The notes under the pieces are model-generated. The model was not told the DNA's origin. It did no database searches and saw nothing but the letters and a program-made list of their open reading frames with translations. A stretch of DNA of 64,000 nt, taken from positions 1-64,000 of IMG/VR virus record IMGVR_UViG_3300012930_000012; one strand, written 5' to 3'. Origin of the DNA: a virus. The first letter of the stretch is position 1; every line of letters starts with the position of its first letter. Below are positions 49,504 through 56,845 of this stretch, in pieces. The translations under genes were made by a program, and so were the position numbers.

Positions 49504-49598
49504 TCAGGAGTTTACTTTTGCCCAAATAGGTTTACCGTGCGTGCGTTCCGGCGGTGATGCGACACGGCGCCTCGGAACATAGAGCCAGGAGAGATAAA
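49504..49598 (+). promoter_or_regulatory. Promoter-like element TTTACTTTTGCCCAAA and leader
   Basis: CAGGAGTTTACTTTTGCC at 49505-49522, third copy of the TTTACTYTTGC core; here no good -10 hexamer lies 17 bases on, so the conserved block itself may be what is recognised. The leader ends AGAGCCAGGAGAGATAAA. Confidence 0.45.
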
Positions 49599-49838
49599 AT
49601 GCTAAGAGCCATTGAATACACAGACACCACCAGCAAGGAACCAGCAGCCAAGGAAATTTTCTCCTGGCTCCAGACCCAGGTGGACTACCTAGGCGGGCGC
49701 ATACTGGAACCCTCGCCGGCGAAGCCCGGCTGGAGGGTGCAGGTTATCTTCCAGGATTGCGGACACGATCTTCCGCTCCCGGATGGCTGCCGCCGCGTAT
49801 TTTGCCCCAGCTCCTTCCTCCACACGTTGGGGGTGTGA
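49599..49838 (+). CDS. Hypothetical protein (79 aa)
   Basis: ATG 49599 after GCCAGGAGAG; starts MLRAIEYTDTTSKEPAAKEI. Helix then beta strands (GWRVQVIFQDCGHDLPLPDG). First gene of its group. Unknown. Confidence 0.5.
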   Translation: MLRAIEYTDTTSKEPAAKEIFSWLQTQVDYLGGRILEPSPAKPGWRVQVIFQDCGHDLPLPDGCRRVFCPSSFLHTLGV

Positions 49839-49839
49839 C

Positions 49840-51420
49840 ATGAGCAAAACCTTCACCCCCTCCGCGTACCAACAAGCCATCTTCGACTGGGTTGCAGATG
49901 GAACCGGCTCGGCCATCGTTAAGGCGGTGGCAGGTAGTGGAAAGACAACCACCGTGAAACGATGTTTGCCTTTCATCCCCGAGCACAAGAGCGTGCAATT
50001 GCTCGCCTTCAACAACTCGGCCGCCAAGAGCCTCAAGGAGGCCATCGCGATGCTCGTTCAAGAGAGCCGCGATGGACGCCAGTACAAGGGCGTGCGGGCC
50101 AACACCTTCCACTCACTCGGCTACGGCGCCATCCTAAAGCGCCTGGCATTGAAGCCCGAGCAGATTACCACCACCGACAAAAAGATACGCAACGTGGCCA
50201 AGAGCCTGTTGGGCGATCTGGAATACGATGTTTACGCCGATTTCTGCGTGCACCTGGTTGGCTTAGCCAAGGGCGCCGGCATTGGCCCCCTGACTCCTGA
50301 CGTGGCCGATGCCTGGTACACGCTTATTTCCCACCACGACCTTTACCTGGATGATGTGGAAGCCACCGAAGAACGTGCCATTGTTATAGCGCGGGATCTT
50401 CTTCGCGAGAGCAACAGGCTGGCCGAAATACGACCCGGCTCCGCACCCATCATCGACTACGATGACATGCTTTATTTGCCTCTCCTTTGGAGATGCAAAT
50501 TGTGGCAAAACGATTGGGTTTTTGTTGATGAAGCCCAGGATACAAGCCCCGCGCGCCGTGCGCTAGCCAAACTTGCACTGCGGCCAGGGGGCCGGCTGGT
50601 GGCGGTAGGTGACGACCGACAAGCCATCTATGGCTTCACCGGCGCCTCGGCTGATGCGATGGACCTCATCCGCGAGGAGTTTCGTTGCGTGGAACTTCCC
50701 CTCACCGTTAGCTACAGGTGCCCCAAGGCGGTTGCCGTTAAGGTGCGTGACTTAGTGCCGTACTTTGAGGTGCCGGAGTCCGCCATTGAAGGCGAAGTGA
50801 AATCGTGCACGCTGGCTGATGCCATGACGGTGCTGGGGCCTCAGGACGCCATCTTATGCCGGCAGACCGCCCCGCTGGTGGAGCTGTGCTTCAATCTCAT
50901 TGGACGCGGCAAGCCCTGCGCGGTGCTGGGCAAGGATATCGCCACGGGGTTAGTTAGCCTCATCAATCGCCAAAAGGCTAAGGGCCTGGATGCGCTCATC
51001 GCGAAGCTGGAAGACTACAGAGACCGCGAAGTGGCCAAGCACATGGCCAAGGGCGAGGAAGGCAAGGCGGAAGCCGTATCGGATCGTGTTGCTTGCATCT
51101 TGACCATCGCATCGCACCTCAACGAGCGGGAGCGCACGGTGCCGGCGCTGGTGCGCAAGATTGAGGACATGTTTACCGAAGGCAACGACGTGCTCTCGCT
51201 GGCCACCATCCACAAGGTTAAGGGCCGCGAGTACCGCCGGGTTGCCATCTTGATGCCCGAGTTAATGCCATCCAAGTGGGCACGCCAGGAGCACCAGTAC
51301 CAGCAAGAACTGAACCTTCAATATGTGGGCTGGACGCGGGCCATGGAAACGCTCATGGAACTCACCACCAACACATTGCCGGAGCCGCGCAAGGTGGCCC
51401 CGGCGGAGGTGGTGGCATGA
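49840..51420 (+). CDS. UvrD/Rep-type superfamily 1 helicase (second copy)
   Basis: ATG 49840 (MSKTFTPSAYQQAIFDWVAD), 526 residues. Motifs: AVAGSGKTTTVKR (I), AFNNSAAKSLKE (Ia), VDEAQDTSPARRAL (II), VAVGDDRQAIYGFTGA (III), LPLTVSYRCPKA (IV), TIHKVKGREYRRV (V), LQYVGWTRAMETL (VI). Distinct from the 33522 helicase in sequence and in its YQ-x-x-I-type Q motif, so they probably do different jobs, for example replication and recombination. Confidence 0.88.
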   Translation: MSKTFTPSAYQQAIFDWVADGTGSAIVKAVAGSGKTTTVKRCLPFIPEHKSVQLLAFNNSAAKSLKEAIAMLVQESRDGRQYKGVRANTFHSLGYGAILKRLALKPEQITTTDKKIRNVAKSLLGDLEYDVYADFCVHLVGLAKGAGIGPLTPDVADAWYTLISHHDLYLDDVEATEERAIVIARDLLRESNRLAEIRPGSAPIIDYDDMLYLPLLWRCKLWQNDWVFVDEAQDTSPARRALAKLALRPGGRLVAVGDDRQAIYGFTGASADAMDLIREEFRCVELPLTVSYRCPKAVAVKVRDLVPYFEVPESAIEGEVKSCTLADAMTVLGPQDAILCRQTAPLVELCFNLIGRGKPCAVLGKDIATGLVSLINRQKAKGLDALIAKLEDYRDREVAKHMAKGEEGKAEAVSDRVACILTIASHLNERERTVPALVRKIEDMFTEGNDVLSLATIHKVKGREYRRVAILMPELMPSKWARQEHQYQQELNLQYVGWTRAMETLMELTTNTLPEPRKVAPAEVVA

Positions 51421-51611
51421 GGACCTTCCACACACCTGAGCACGTGCGGGTGCTCAATGAATCAGTGGCCGCTCACCTAGACCCGCACACGGCCGTGGCC
51501 GCCTGGTTCAACGACGTGTCCTACGATGCTGTGACGCGCGAGCAACGCATCCAGGCCAAGAACGCAAACTACATCTACCTGTATTCAAACTCTAGCAAGC
51601 TGGGGGCATAA
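51417..51611 (+). CDS. Hypothetical protein (64 aa)
   Basis: ATG 51417 (ATGA) gives MRTFHTPEHVRVLNESVAAH. Helical, His-rich start; no motif. Sits between the helicase and the Toprim gene. Confidence 0.5.
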   Translation: MRTFHTPEHVRVLNESVAAHLDPHTAVAAWFNDVSYDAVTREQRIQAKNANYIYLYSNSSKLGA

Positions 51612-52523
51612 ATGCCGCACATGACCTATAAGACCAAACGCTTCTCGCCGGAGAGTGAGAGCATCATCGACAAGGCCGAGGAGATTTGTACCGAGTACAT
51701 GGGCCAAGGCTACACGTTGACCTTGCGCCAGCTCTACTACCAGTTCGTGGCCCGGGGCTTGCTGGCCAACAACGACAAGAACTACGACAGGCTTGGGTCC
51801 ATCATAAACGATGCCCGGCTAGCCGGCCGCATTGACTGGGCTGCTATTGAGGACCGCACGCGCCACCTCCGTAAGCTGGCATCGTGGGACTCGCCCAAGG
51901 ACATTCTGGAAGCCAGCGCCGCCCAGTTCCGCTACGACCGCTGGGGCAGCCAGCCTACGCGCGTAGAGGTGTGGATTGAAAAAGACGCCTTGATTGGCGT
52001 TATTGAGCCCACGTGCAACGAGTGGCGGGTACCCTACTTCGCTTGTCGCGGCTACTCCAGCCAATCAGAGCAGTGGCGTGCCGGCCGGCGCTTCCTGGGA
52101 CACCGAGAGAACGGCCAGCACGTGCTGGTGCTCCACTTGGGCGATCATGACCCCAGCGGCATCGACATGACCCGCGACAACGACGAGCGCCTAGCCATGT
52201 TCGCCGGCACCGAGGACGGCGAGGACCTGGACCTCGAGTATGACCTGACCATTAAGCGCATCGCGCTCAACATGAACCAGGTGCGCCAGTACAACCCACC
52301 ACCCAACCCCGCCAAGCTCTCGGACTCCCGGGCCGCGGATTACATCAAGCGATTCGGGAACGAAAGTTGGGAGTTAGATGCACTGGACCCCAAGGTTATC
52401 GCCGCCATGCTTCGCCGGGAATTTGAGGCTGTGCTGGATGACGACGCCTGGGCTGAGGCCATCGCAAAGGAGAAGACAGCCCGCACCCGCATCGCCGAGA
52501 TGGCCAAGAAGTGGAAGGATTGA
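51612..52523 (+). CDS. Toprim/Spo11-TopoVI-A-like protein
   Basis: 303 residues. TLTLRQLYYQFVARGLLANN and NDARLAGRIDWAAIEDRTRH form an N-terminal domain like the winged helix of topoisomerase VI A/Spo11; VEVWIEKDALIGVIEP and LVLHLGDHDPSGIDMTRDN give the Toprim E and DxD-like residues; YNPPPNPAKLSDSRAADYI is family-specific. The catalytic Tyr could be in RQLYYQF. Phages carry this family widely without known function; DNA cutting or recombination is the natural guess. Confidence 0.6.
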   Translation: MPHMTYKTKRFSPESESIIDKAEEICTEYMGQGYTLTLRQLYYQFVARGLLANNDKNYDRLGSIINDARLAGRIDWAAIEDRTRHLRKLASWDSPKDILEASAAQFRYDRWGSQPTRVEVWIEKDALIGVIEPTCNEWRVPYFACRGYSSQSEQWRAGRRFLGHRENGQHVLVLHLGDHDPSGIDMTRDNDERLAMFAGTEDGEDLDLEYDLTIKRIALNMNQVRQYNPPPNPAKLSDSRAADYIKRFGNESWELDALDPKVIAAMLRREFEAVLDDDAWAEAIAKEKTARTRIAEMAKKWKD

Positions 52524-52527
52524 GGCC

Positions 52528-52770
52528 GTGACTACGATCCAGCTCCACCGCATCAACGCCACCACCTACACGGTTGTGAACACCCCGCTCATCATACGCC
52601 GGGTGGACCCGCAATTTAGCGGCCAGCCAGCCGCCACCTGGGACCTTGCCAGCACCAGCGGAGCAATGATTGAATCAGAGCTAGCCACACTGGCCCAAGC
52701 CAGATACCAGGCCGGCAAGTTTATCACGGAAACTCTCCAAGCTGAAATCAACGCATGGGATCAAGCATGA
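52528..52770 (+). CDS. Hypothetical protein (80 aa)
   Basis: GTG 52528 with GGATTGAGG upstream; starts VTTIQLHRINATTYTVVNTP. A short beta unit then a helix (ELATLAQARYQAGKFI). Unknown. Confidence 0.5.
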   Translation: MTTIQLHRINATTYTVVNTPLIIRRVDPQFSGQPAATWDLASTSGAMIESELATLAQARYQAGKFITETLQAEINAWDQA

Positions 52771-53672
52771 CCCTCATGCTCCCCCACCTCATTGACGATC
52801 TTGAAGGCCGGGTCAAGCATTCAACTTTAATCAAGATACCTGGCAGCGAGCACAGCGTGGATAACTTCCTCGTGCTCGTCAAACAAGCCGAAAAGTTCTC
52901 CTTTGGCGAGATACCACTCGAGCGTAACCCAAACCCCAAGGAAGCCATCGCCGGCATACCCGTGTGGATGCAGCCAGAGATCACAGAGGTAGAACAAGAA
53001 GCCTGGGATCTGGGATTAATTCCATTACCGGCGCCCATTTGCTGGTACGAATACATCCTCGGCGGGGAACCCAGCGGCTGCCTGGTTATCGGCACCGGAG
53101 GAGAAATCCGTGTGCAGCGAGTGGATTACAACGCCAAGCAGCGCAAAGGGGTTTTTAGCGGCGTGTTCGTGGAAAAGGAATCCCCCGGACAATACATCGC
53201 CCACGGCCCAAAACCGGCCACGGATTTCATCCGCAACTTACACAAAGCCGGCAAACGAGTGATGAACTTATCAGCCGATCATTACCTGGTCACCTACTTG
53301 ACTCTTATGCTATCATCCCTCACCACCGACATCCATGTGGTGCCCGCACCACATCGCTTAAACAAGTCTCGCATGAAAGCCGGCAACGCCCCCCTGCCTC
53401 CGCACCGGGTGGTGACCATCGTGCCGGACCGCTACGTGGACCGGGGGCCAAGCCAGGGGGGCACGCACCGTAGCCCGCGGCTGCACTGGCGGCGCTCCCA
53501 CAAGCGGCACCACGAACACCGCACACCCTCCGCGGTTTACTCCCCACACGAGGTTCACAAAGGGCTAACGGGGTGGTGGATCACGCTCATCGCCCGCCAG
53601 CTTGTGGGGAAGAAGGAAGCGGGTGAGGTTAGCCACGAATACTTCGTTCGCGATAAGGAGACGATGTCATGA
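52767..53672 (+). CDS. Conserved phage protein of unknown function (301 aa)
   Basis: ATG 52767 (MTLMLPHLIDDLEGRVKHST). N-terminal ~200 residues are mixed; the basic C-terminal part HRSPRLHWRRSHKRHH...WWITLIARQLVGKKEAGEVSHE then YFV is a recurring phage motif, with the His/Arg-rich segment perhaps binding nucleic acid or metal. Role unknown. Confidence 0.55.
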   Translation: MTLMLPHLIDDLEGRVKHSTLIKIPGSEHSVDNFLVLVKQAEKFSFGEIPLERNPNPKEAIAGIPVWMQPEITEVEQEAWDLGLIPLPAPICWYEYILGGEPSGCLVIGTGGEIRVQRVDYNAKQRKGVFSGVFVEKESPGQYIAHGPKPATDFIRNLHKAGKRVMNLSADHYLVTYLTLMLSSLTTDIHVVPAPHRLNKSRMKAGNAPLPPHRVVTIVPDRYVDRGPSQGGTHRSPRLHWRRSHKRHHEHRTPSAVYSPHEVHKGLTGWWITLIARQLVGKKEAGEVSHEYFVRDKETMS

Positions 53673-53922
53673 AGGAACTTATCTCACACACGGCCATGAA
53701 GCCCGGCGTGCCCATCTTGCTGGTAGCTCGTTTGAGTACCATCCAGTGCATGGTGCTCCAGTTGGGTAGGATGGATCGCCGATTCGAGGGTATCATCAAG
53801 GTGGCAAGTGTGTCTGGCTAAATGATGGCCGGCGCGTGGAGTTTGAAACCACCGGGGATGGTGGTTTTATCGGAACGCTCTCGAAAGAACCGGACCCGCT
53901 GTACCCGGGGAGGGAGACATGA
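53669..53922 (+). pseudogene. Frameshifted gene (or frameshift-dependent gene)
   Basis: Frame 0 starts by ATGA overlap (MKELISHTAMKPGVPILLVA) and stops at 53819-53821 after 50 codons. The -1 frame is open from 53770 to a TGA at 53922 that itself overlaps the next ATG, and reads as good protein (GYHQGGKCVWLNDGRRVEFE; FIGTLSKEPDPLYPGRE), but it has no start codon and a TAG just upstream (53767-53769). Both ends use the genome's usual coupling, so one gene seems broken by an indel, or there is a sequencing error. I saw no slippery site in the overlap. Confidence 0.55.
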
Positions 53923-54242
53923 GCCTGGACAACCACCTCAAGAAGGTTACAGCCACCCACTGGGTGACCAAAGACGGACGGCGACTGACACCCGCCCAGA
54001 TGGGCACAAACCACCTCCGCAACACGGTGAATTTGCTCAAGCGTTGGGGTTGGCACGAGAAGCTGCGGCGAGAACTTCAGCTGTGCATGGTCAATCCAAA
54101 CACCACCGGGGACGGGGCGTTTGATGCGGTGATGAGCGAAATGTACGCGCTCGAGCGCCAGACGGTGGACGACTTCCTGTGCTGGGTGGTACCCACCTAC
54201 CGGGCACTGGTTACTGAACTGAGGTTGAGGGCTTATGGATGA
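53919..54242 (+). CDS. Conserved small phage protein (107 aa)
   Basis: HWVTKDGRRLTPAQMGTNHL then RNTVNLLKRWGW is a layout found in other phage small proteins (W-x-T-x-DG-x-x-x-x-P-x-x-M-x-x-x-HLxN). Helical C-terminus. ATGA overlaps. Function unknown. Confidence 0.55.
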   Translation: MSLDNHLKKVTATHWVTKDGRRLTPAQMGTNHLRNTVNLLKRWGWHEKLRRELQLCMVNPNTTGDGAFDAVMSEMYALERQTVDDFLCWVVPTYRALVTELRLRAYG

Positions 54243-54421
54243 GCAACGGCCATAATGCGCAAGCGCGTAAGGGTCTAGAGACCGAGAAGGTCAACCGCCG
54301 GCACATGCACGCCCGACGCAAGAACAAGAAGGATTCCTGGGAGGCCAAGCACCGCGGAAGCAAAAGACAGTACGCCCGCGAATACCATGAAATGGAGGAA
54401 GACGATGCCCGCGATGACTAG
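54239..54421 (+). CDS. Small highly charged protein (60 aa)
   Basis: Starts MSNGHNAQARKGLETEKVNR; Arg/Lys-rich (RRHMHARRKNKKDSW) then acidic end (YHEMEEDDARDD). Probably a disordered nucleic-acid-associated peptide. Overlaps the next small gene. Confidence 0.5.
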   Translation: MSNGHNAQARKGLETEKVNRRHMHARRKNKKDSWEAKHRGSKRQYAREYHEMEEDDARDD

Positions 54422-54488
54422 GTTTTTAGGGTTGGTGGTTTTGGGGCTGGTATGGGCTGTGGCGCTCATGCTCGTTTATGTAGCGTGA
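54405..54488 (+). CDS. Tiny single-pass membrane protein (27 aa)
   Basis: ATG 54405 after GGAGGAA: MPAMTRFLGLVVLGLVWAVA and four more residues, almost all hydrophobic. One of three consecutive membrane peptides. Ends in GTGA overlap. A role at the inner membrane is certain only in the sense of hydrophobicity. Confidence 0.5.
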   Translation: MPAMTRFLGLVVLGLVWAVALMLVYVA

Positions 54489-54631
54489 GCGCGCACGTGC
54501 CGGCGCCCTGGCGCCCTACCATGTGGGACCGTGCTCTAGCATGGGCGGCCGTAACCGCCATTGGCCTGGCCGTTACAGGCTGGTGGGTGTGGATGGCCTG
54601 GACCCTGGACGGGCTGCTATGTGCAAACTGA
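54485..54631 (+). CDS. Small membrane protein (48 aa)
   Basis: GTG 54485 by GTGA overlap; MWDRALAWAAVTAIGLAVTG followed by WWVWMAW forms one Trp-rich membrane segment. Second of three membrane peptides before the terminator. Confidence 0.5.
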   Translation: MSAHVPAPWRPTMWDRALAWAAVTAIGLAVTGWWVWMAWTLDGLLCAN

Positions 54632-54702
54632 TTAACGGAGCCTTGTGCCTCGTGGGCGCGCTCGTGTGGCTCTGGGTGTGGGTTGTTTACTTCCAGGACT
54701 AA
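54619..54702 (+). CDS. Tiny membrane protein with lipoprotein-like start (27 aa)
   Basis: MCKLINGALCLVGALVWLWV then WVVYFQD: one hydrophobic segment. It overlaps the previous gene by 13 bases. Its stop codon TAA runs into the A9 tract of the terminator. Confidence 0.45.
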   Translation: MCKLINGALCLVGALVWLWVWVVYFQD

Positions 54703-54726
54703 AAAAAAAGGCCCCAACCGGGGCCT
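54701..54726 (-). terminator. Intrinsic terminator for leftward (late) transcription
   Basis: On the minus strand a 7-bp stem AGGCCCC/GGGGCCT with loop GGTT is followed by nine T residues (plus-strand A run 54701-54709). This is a textbook intrinsic terminator pointing left, where the late transcript from the fibre genes would end. On the plus strand the hairpin has no T run and lies just before the ribosome site of the 54740 gene. Confidence 0.75.
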
Positions 54727-54739
54727 AGGAGGCATTTAA

Positions 54740-55069
54740 ATGAGATGGAAATGGCTGGAACGGTTAGCCGAGCGTTGGCTCAATCACGAGCGAAGCTTCG
54801 TTGGGGTTGCCTTTGGCACGCTTGACACCAAGGGTGATTTCGTCATCATGGCTGAGCACGATGTTCAGGTTGTCGTGTTCAACGGCGTGGTTTTTAACGC
54901 GAAGTACGAAATCTTCACAGCCACACGGGTTTTTTTGGTCACCCACTTCGCCTGGAGAACAGCCGAGGGGACTTTGGCGGTGCGTCCTGCGGATGAACGG
55001 GTGCAGATGGTTGCCAACGACAGCATCGGTCTAAGACGGGAGAAATTCAAGCTGGCCTTAAAGGATTAG
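54740..55069 (+). CDS. Hypothetical protein, last early-arm gene (109 aa)
   Basis: ATG after TAGGAGGCATTTAA. Starts MRWKWLERLAERWLNHERSF, then beta-rich (HDVQVVVFNGVVFNAKYEIF). It converges on the leftward fibre operon, overlapping by four bases, so readthrough from either side makes antisense RNA. Unknown role. Confidence 0.55.
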   Translation: MRWKWLERLAERWLNHERSFVGVAFGTLDTKGDFVIMAEHDVQVVVFNGVVFNAKYEIFTATRVFLVTHFAWRTAEGTLAVRPADERVQMVANDSIGLRREKFKLALKD

Positions 55070-55386
55070 CAGGCCGGATTATCCACCTTGAATAAGAACG
55101 GGGTCGAGATAAGCTTCACGCTCGGACCGGATTCGTAAGTCAAGAAGACCTCCCAGTCGCCGGCCTGGTCAATATCGCCGGCGACAAACGTGTACTGGAC
55201 GTATTGATTAGCCAAGAACGTTCCCAGCGACGTCGGCACGGTGGTGGCTCCAAGAGACACGGCCGGGTTTGTCTTGATTAGGAAACTTTCATCGGGCTTC
55301 GTAAATGTCAACGTTAGCGCCGTCCATGCGCTCATGTCGTAGTTGGCATCAAACCTAAACAACACGCCGTACTCGCCAATCTTCAT
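55066..55386 (-). CDS. Small beta-sandwich virion protein (106 aa)
   Basis: Strand-rich (ALTLTFTKPDESFLIKTNPA; YVQYTFVAGDIDQAGDWEVF; KLISTPFLFKV). The layout resembles the N-terminal baseplate-adapter domain of BppU-like proteins. Last gene of the leftward late operon, coupled to the repeat fibre by ATGA. Probably a fibre adapter. Confidence 0.5.
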   Translation of the reverse strand: MKIGEYGVLFRFDANYDMSAWTALTLTFTKPDESFLIKTNPAVSLGATTVPTSLGTFLANQYVQYTFVAGDIDQAGDWEVFLTYESGPSVKLISTPFLFKVDNPAC

Positions 55387-56549
55387 GGGAATCTTCCCCT
55401 CGCATTGAAAGTGATGGGAGGCACTGGCGGGCCGACTCGTGTGCGTAAAGAAGCCACAGCACGGGCCAGCGCAAAGAGGCTTACGCCCACGAACCGGGAT
55501 GCCATCCCTACCACGCCCGCCGCTGCTGTAATATTCTTACCAACTTGACTCAGTCTGCTGGCCATGGGCGCGCTCTCCGCCTGAAGTGATTTGCCAACAG
55601 AGGTGATATCCAAGGTTGCCGCCGGGGCGGTCTGCGCTGAGGCGCCCACCGGTCGTCCCTGTGTTAAGGTGGCCAGAACCGAACCCAACGCCGGCAGCGC
55701 AACGGCGACCTGTTTCCCCAGAGAACCGATCGTGCTCCCCACCACCGTAATCACCTTACCCACCACGTTTCCTAGCTGAGCCATCGATACCGCTGACGCG
55801 CCCCTGAGCAAGCCCGACAGCCGCGAAACCGTCGCAACCGGCGTGGTGGTAGCGGCTAAGGGGACAGTGGCTCCCTTAGCCGCTGTAGCCGCTGGCGCCG
55901 TCGCAACGGCCAGGGGGGCGGTAGTCTGGCGGGCGGCTTGGGCTGTGGGGGCGGTTTGCGCCTGGACAGGAACGGAGGTGGCCCTGGTTGTGGAAGCCAC
56001 CTGGGTGGCTAAGGCTAAAAGCGCCTTGGCAACTGACTCCAAGGCGGTGGCCGTCGTGGTGGCTAAGGCTAGCGCGACTTTGTTGTTGGCTCGAAAAAGC
56101 GTTGCCGAGGGATTCGTGGACGCCGCTGCCGGCTTGCCGGTTTGCCGAACGTCCGTGGCCACGGGTGCCGTGCTCGCGGCAAGCGGCTTGCCGGTTTGAT
56201 TTGTGCGGGTGGCTGATGGTGACGTGCTTGCCTGGAATAATTTGGACAGAGATCGTACAAGGGAAGCAAGCGGTGAAGTTGACGCTTGTAGAGATTTTGC
56301 GGTCAGATTATCCAGTGAAGCGGTGGGCGAACTTGAGGCATTAACTGGCTTGGAGGTGGCATTATCTAACGAAGCACTAGGGGAACTTGAGGCGCTGAGC
56401 GGCTTTGTAGTGGCATTGGCCAATGAAGCGCCTGGCGAACTGGTTGCCTGAAGGGAGCTTGTGTTTGAGTTCGGCGTCGCCTGGGGCCGGAGCCGCACGT
56501 CCGGCGGGCTCGCCTCCCCCGCATAGAGCTTCTGGATGTCAAAAGTCAT
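55383..56549 (-). CDS. Fibre protein built of ~19 tandem 18-residue repeats
   Basis: ATG 56549 (MTFDIQKLYAGEASPPDVRL) overlaps the upstream stop. From residue ~35 almost to the end the protein is a chain of 18-residue units of the type K-P-L-x-A-S-T-S-P-x-A-S-L-x-N-x-T, e.g. GKPLAASTAPVATDVRQT, drifting toward the C-terminus. The phase is kept for ~340 residues. Such regular Ala/Ser/Thr/Val units suggest a beta-helix or triple-beta-spiral shaft. Likely a long tail fibre shaft. Confidence 0.65.
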   Translation of the reverse strand: MTFDIQKLYAGEASPPDVRLRPQATPNSNTSSLQATSSPGASLANATTKPLSASSSPSASLDNATSKPVNASSSPTASLDNLTAKSLQASTSPLASLVRSLSKLFQASTSPSATRTNQTGKPLAASTAPVATDVRQTGKPAAASTNPSATLFRANNKVALALATTTATALESVAKALLALATQVASTTRATSVPVQAQTAPTAQAARQTTAPLAVATAPAATAAKGATVPLAATTTPVATVSRLSGLLRGASAVSMAQLGNVVGKVITVVGSTIGSLGKQVAVALPALGSVLATLTQGRPVGASAQTAPAATLDITSVGKSLQAESAPMASRLSQVGKNITAAAGVVGMASRFVGVSLFALARAVASLRTRVGPPVPPITFNARGRFP

Positions 56550-56845
56550 GACGCCGTGAGGGTGTTGGTGGATGTGCCGAAGATGTCGGGGGCGCCGGTT
56601 AAGTAATCCACGGTGAAGAAAGTCAAGCTGCGATCCCCAGCAATCTCTACCGCATACAAGCCATTTGCATCGGATATGGCTCTTCCCCGCCACGCCTTTG
56701 ATACCGTTTCGAACACATCCACCGTGCAAAAGCCCAAGGCGGCGCCGTTAAGGTCCCTGGTTACCCCAGATACGGTATAGCGGGACGTTTGCTCCGGGGA
56801 AACGAAGAACCTTCCGGCGTTGCTGATCCCAATTGCTCCCGGCAT
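56546..56845 (-). CDS. Carboxypeptidase-regulatory-like beta domain protein (99 aa)
   Basis: ATG 56845 in a TGATG overlap. RYTVSGVTRDLNGAALGFCT, AWRGRAISDANGLYAVEIAG then LTFFTVDYLTGAPDIFGTST: a small beta-sandwich common in phage fibres. No peptidase residues. A receptor-binding or structural module. Confidence 0.55.
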   Translation of the reverse strand: MPGAIGISNAGRFFVSPEQTSRYTVSGVTRDLNGAALGFCTVDVFETVSKAWRGRAISDANGLYAVEIAGDRSLTFFTVDYLTGAPDIFGTSTNTLTAS

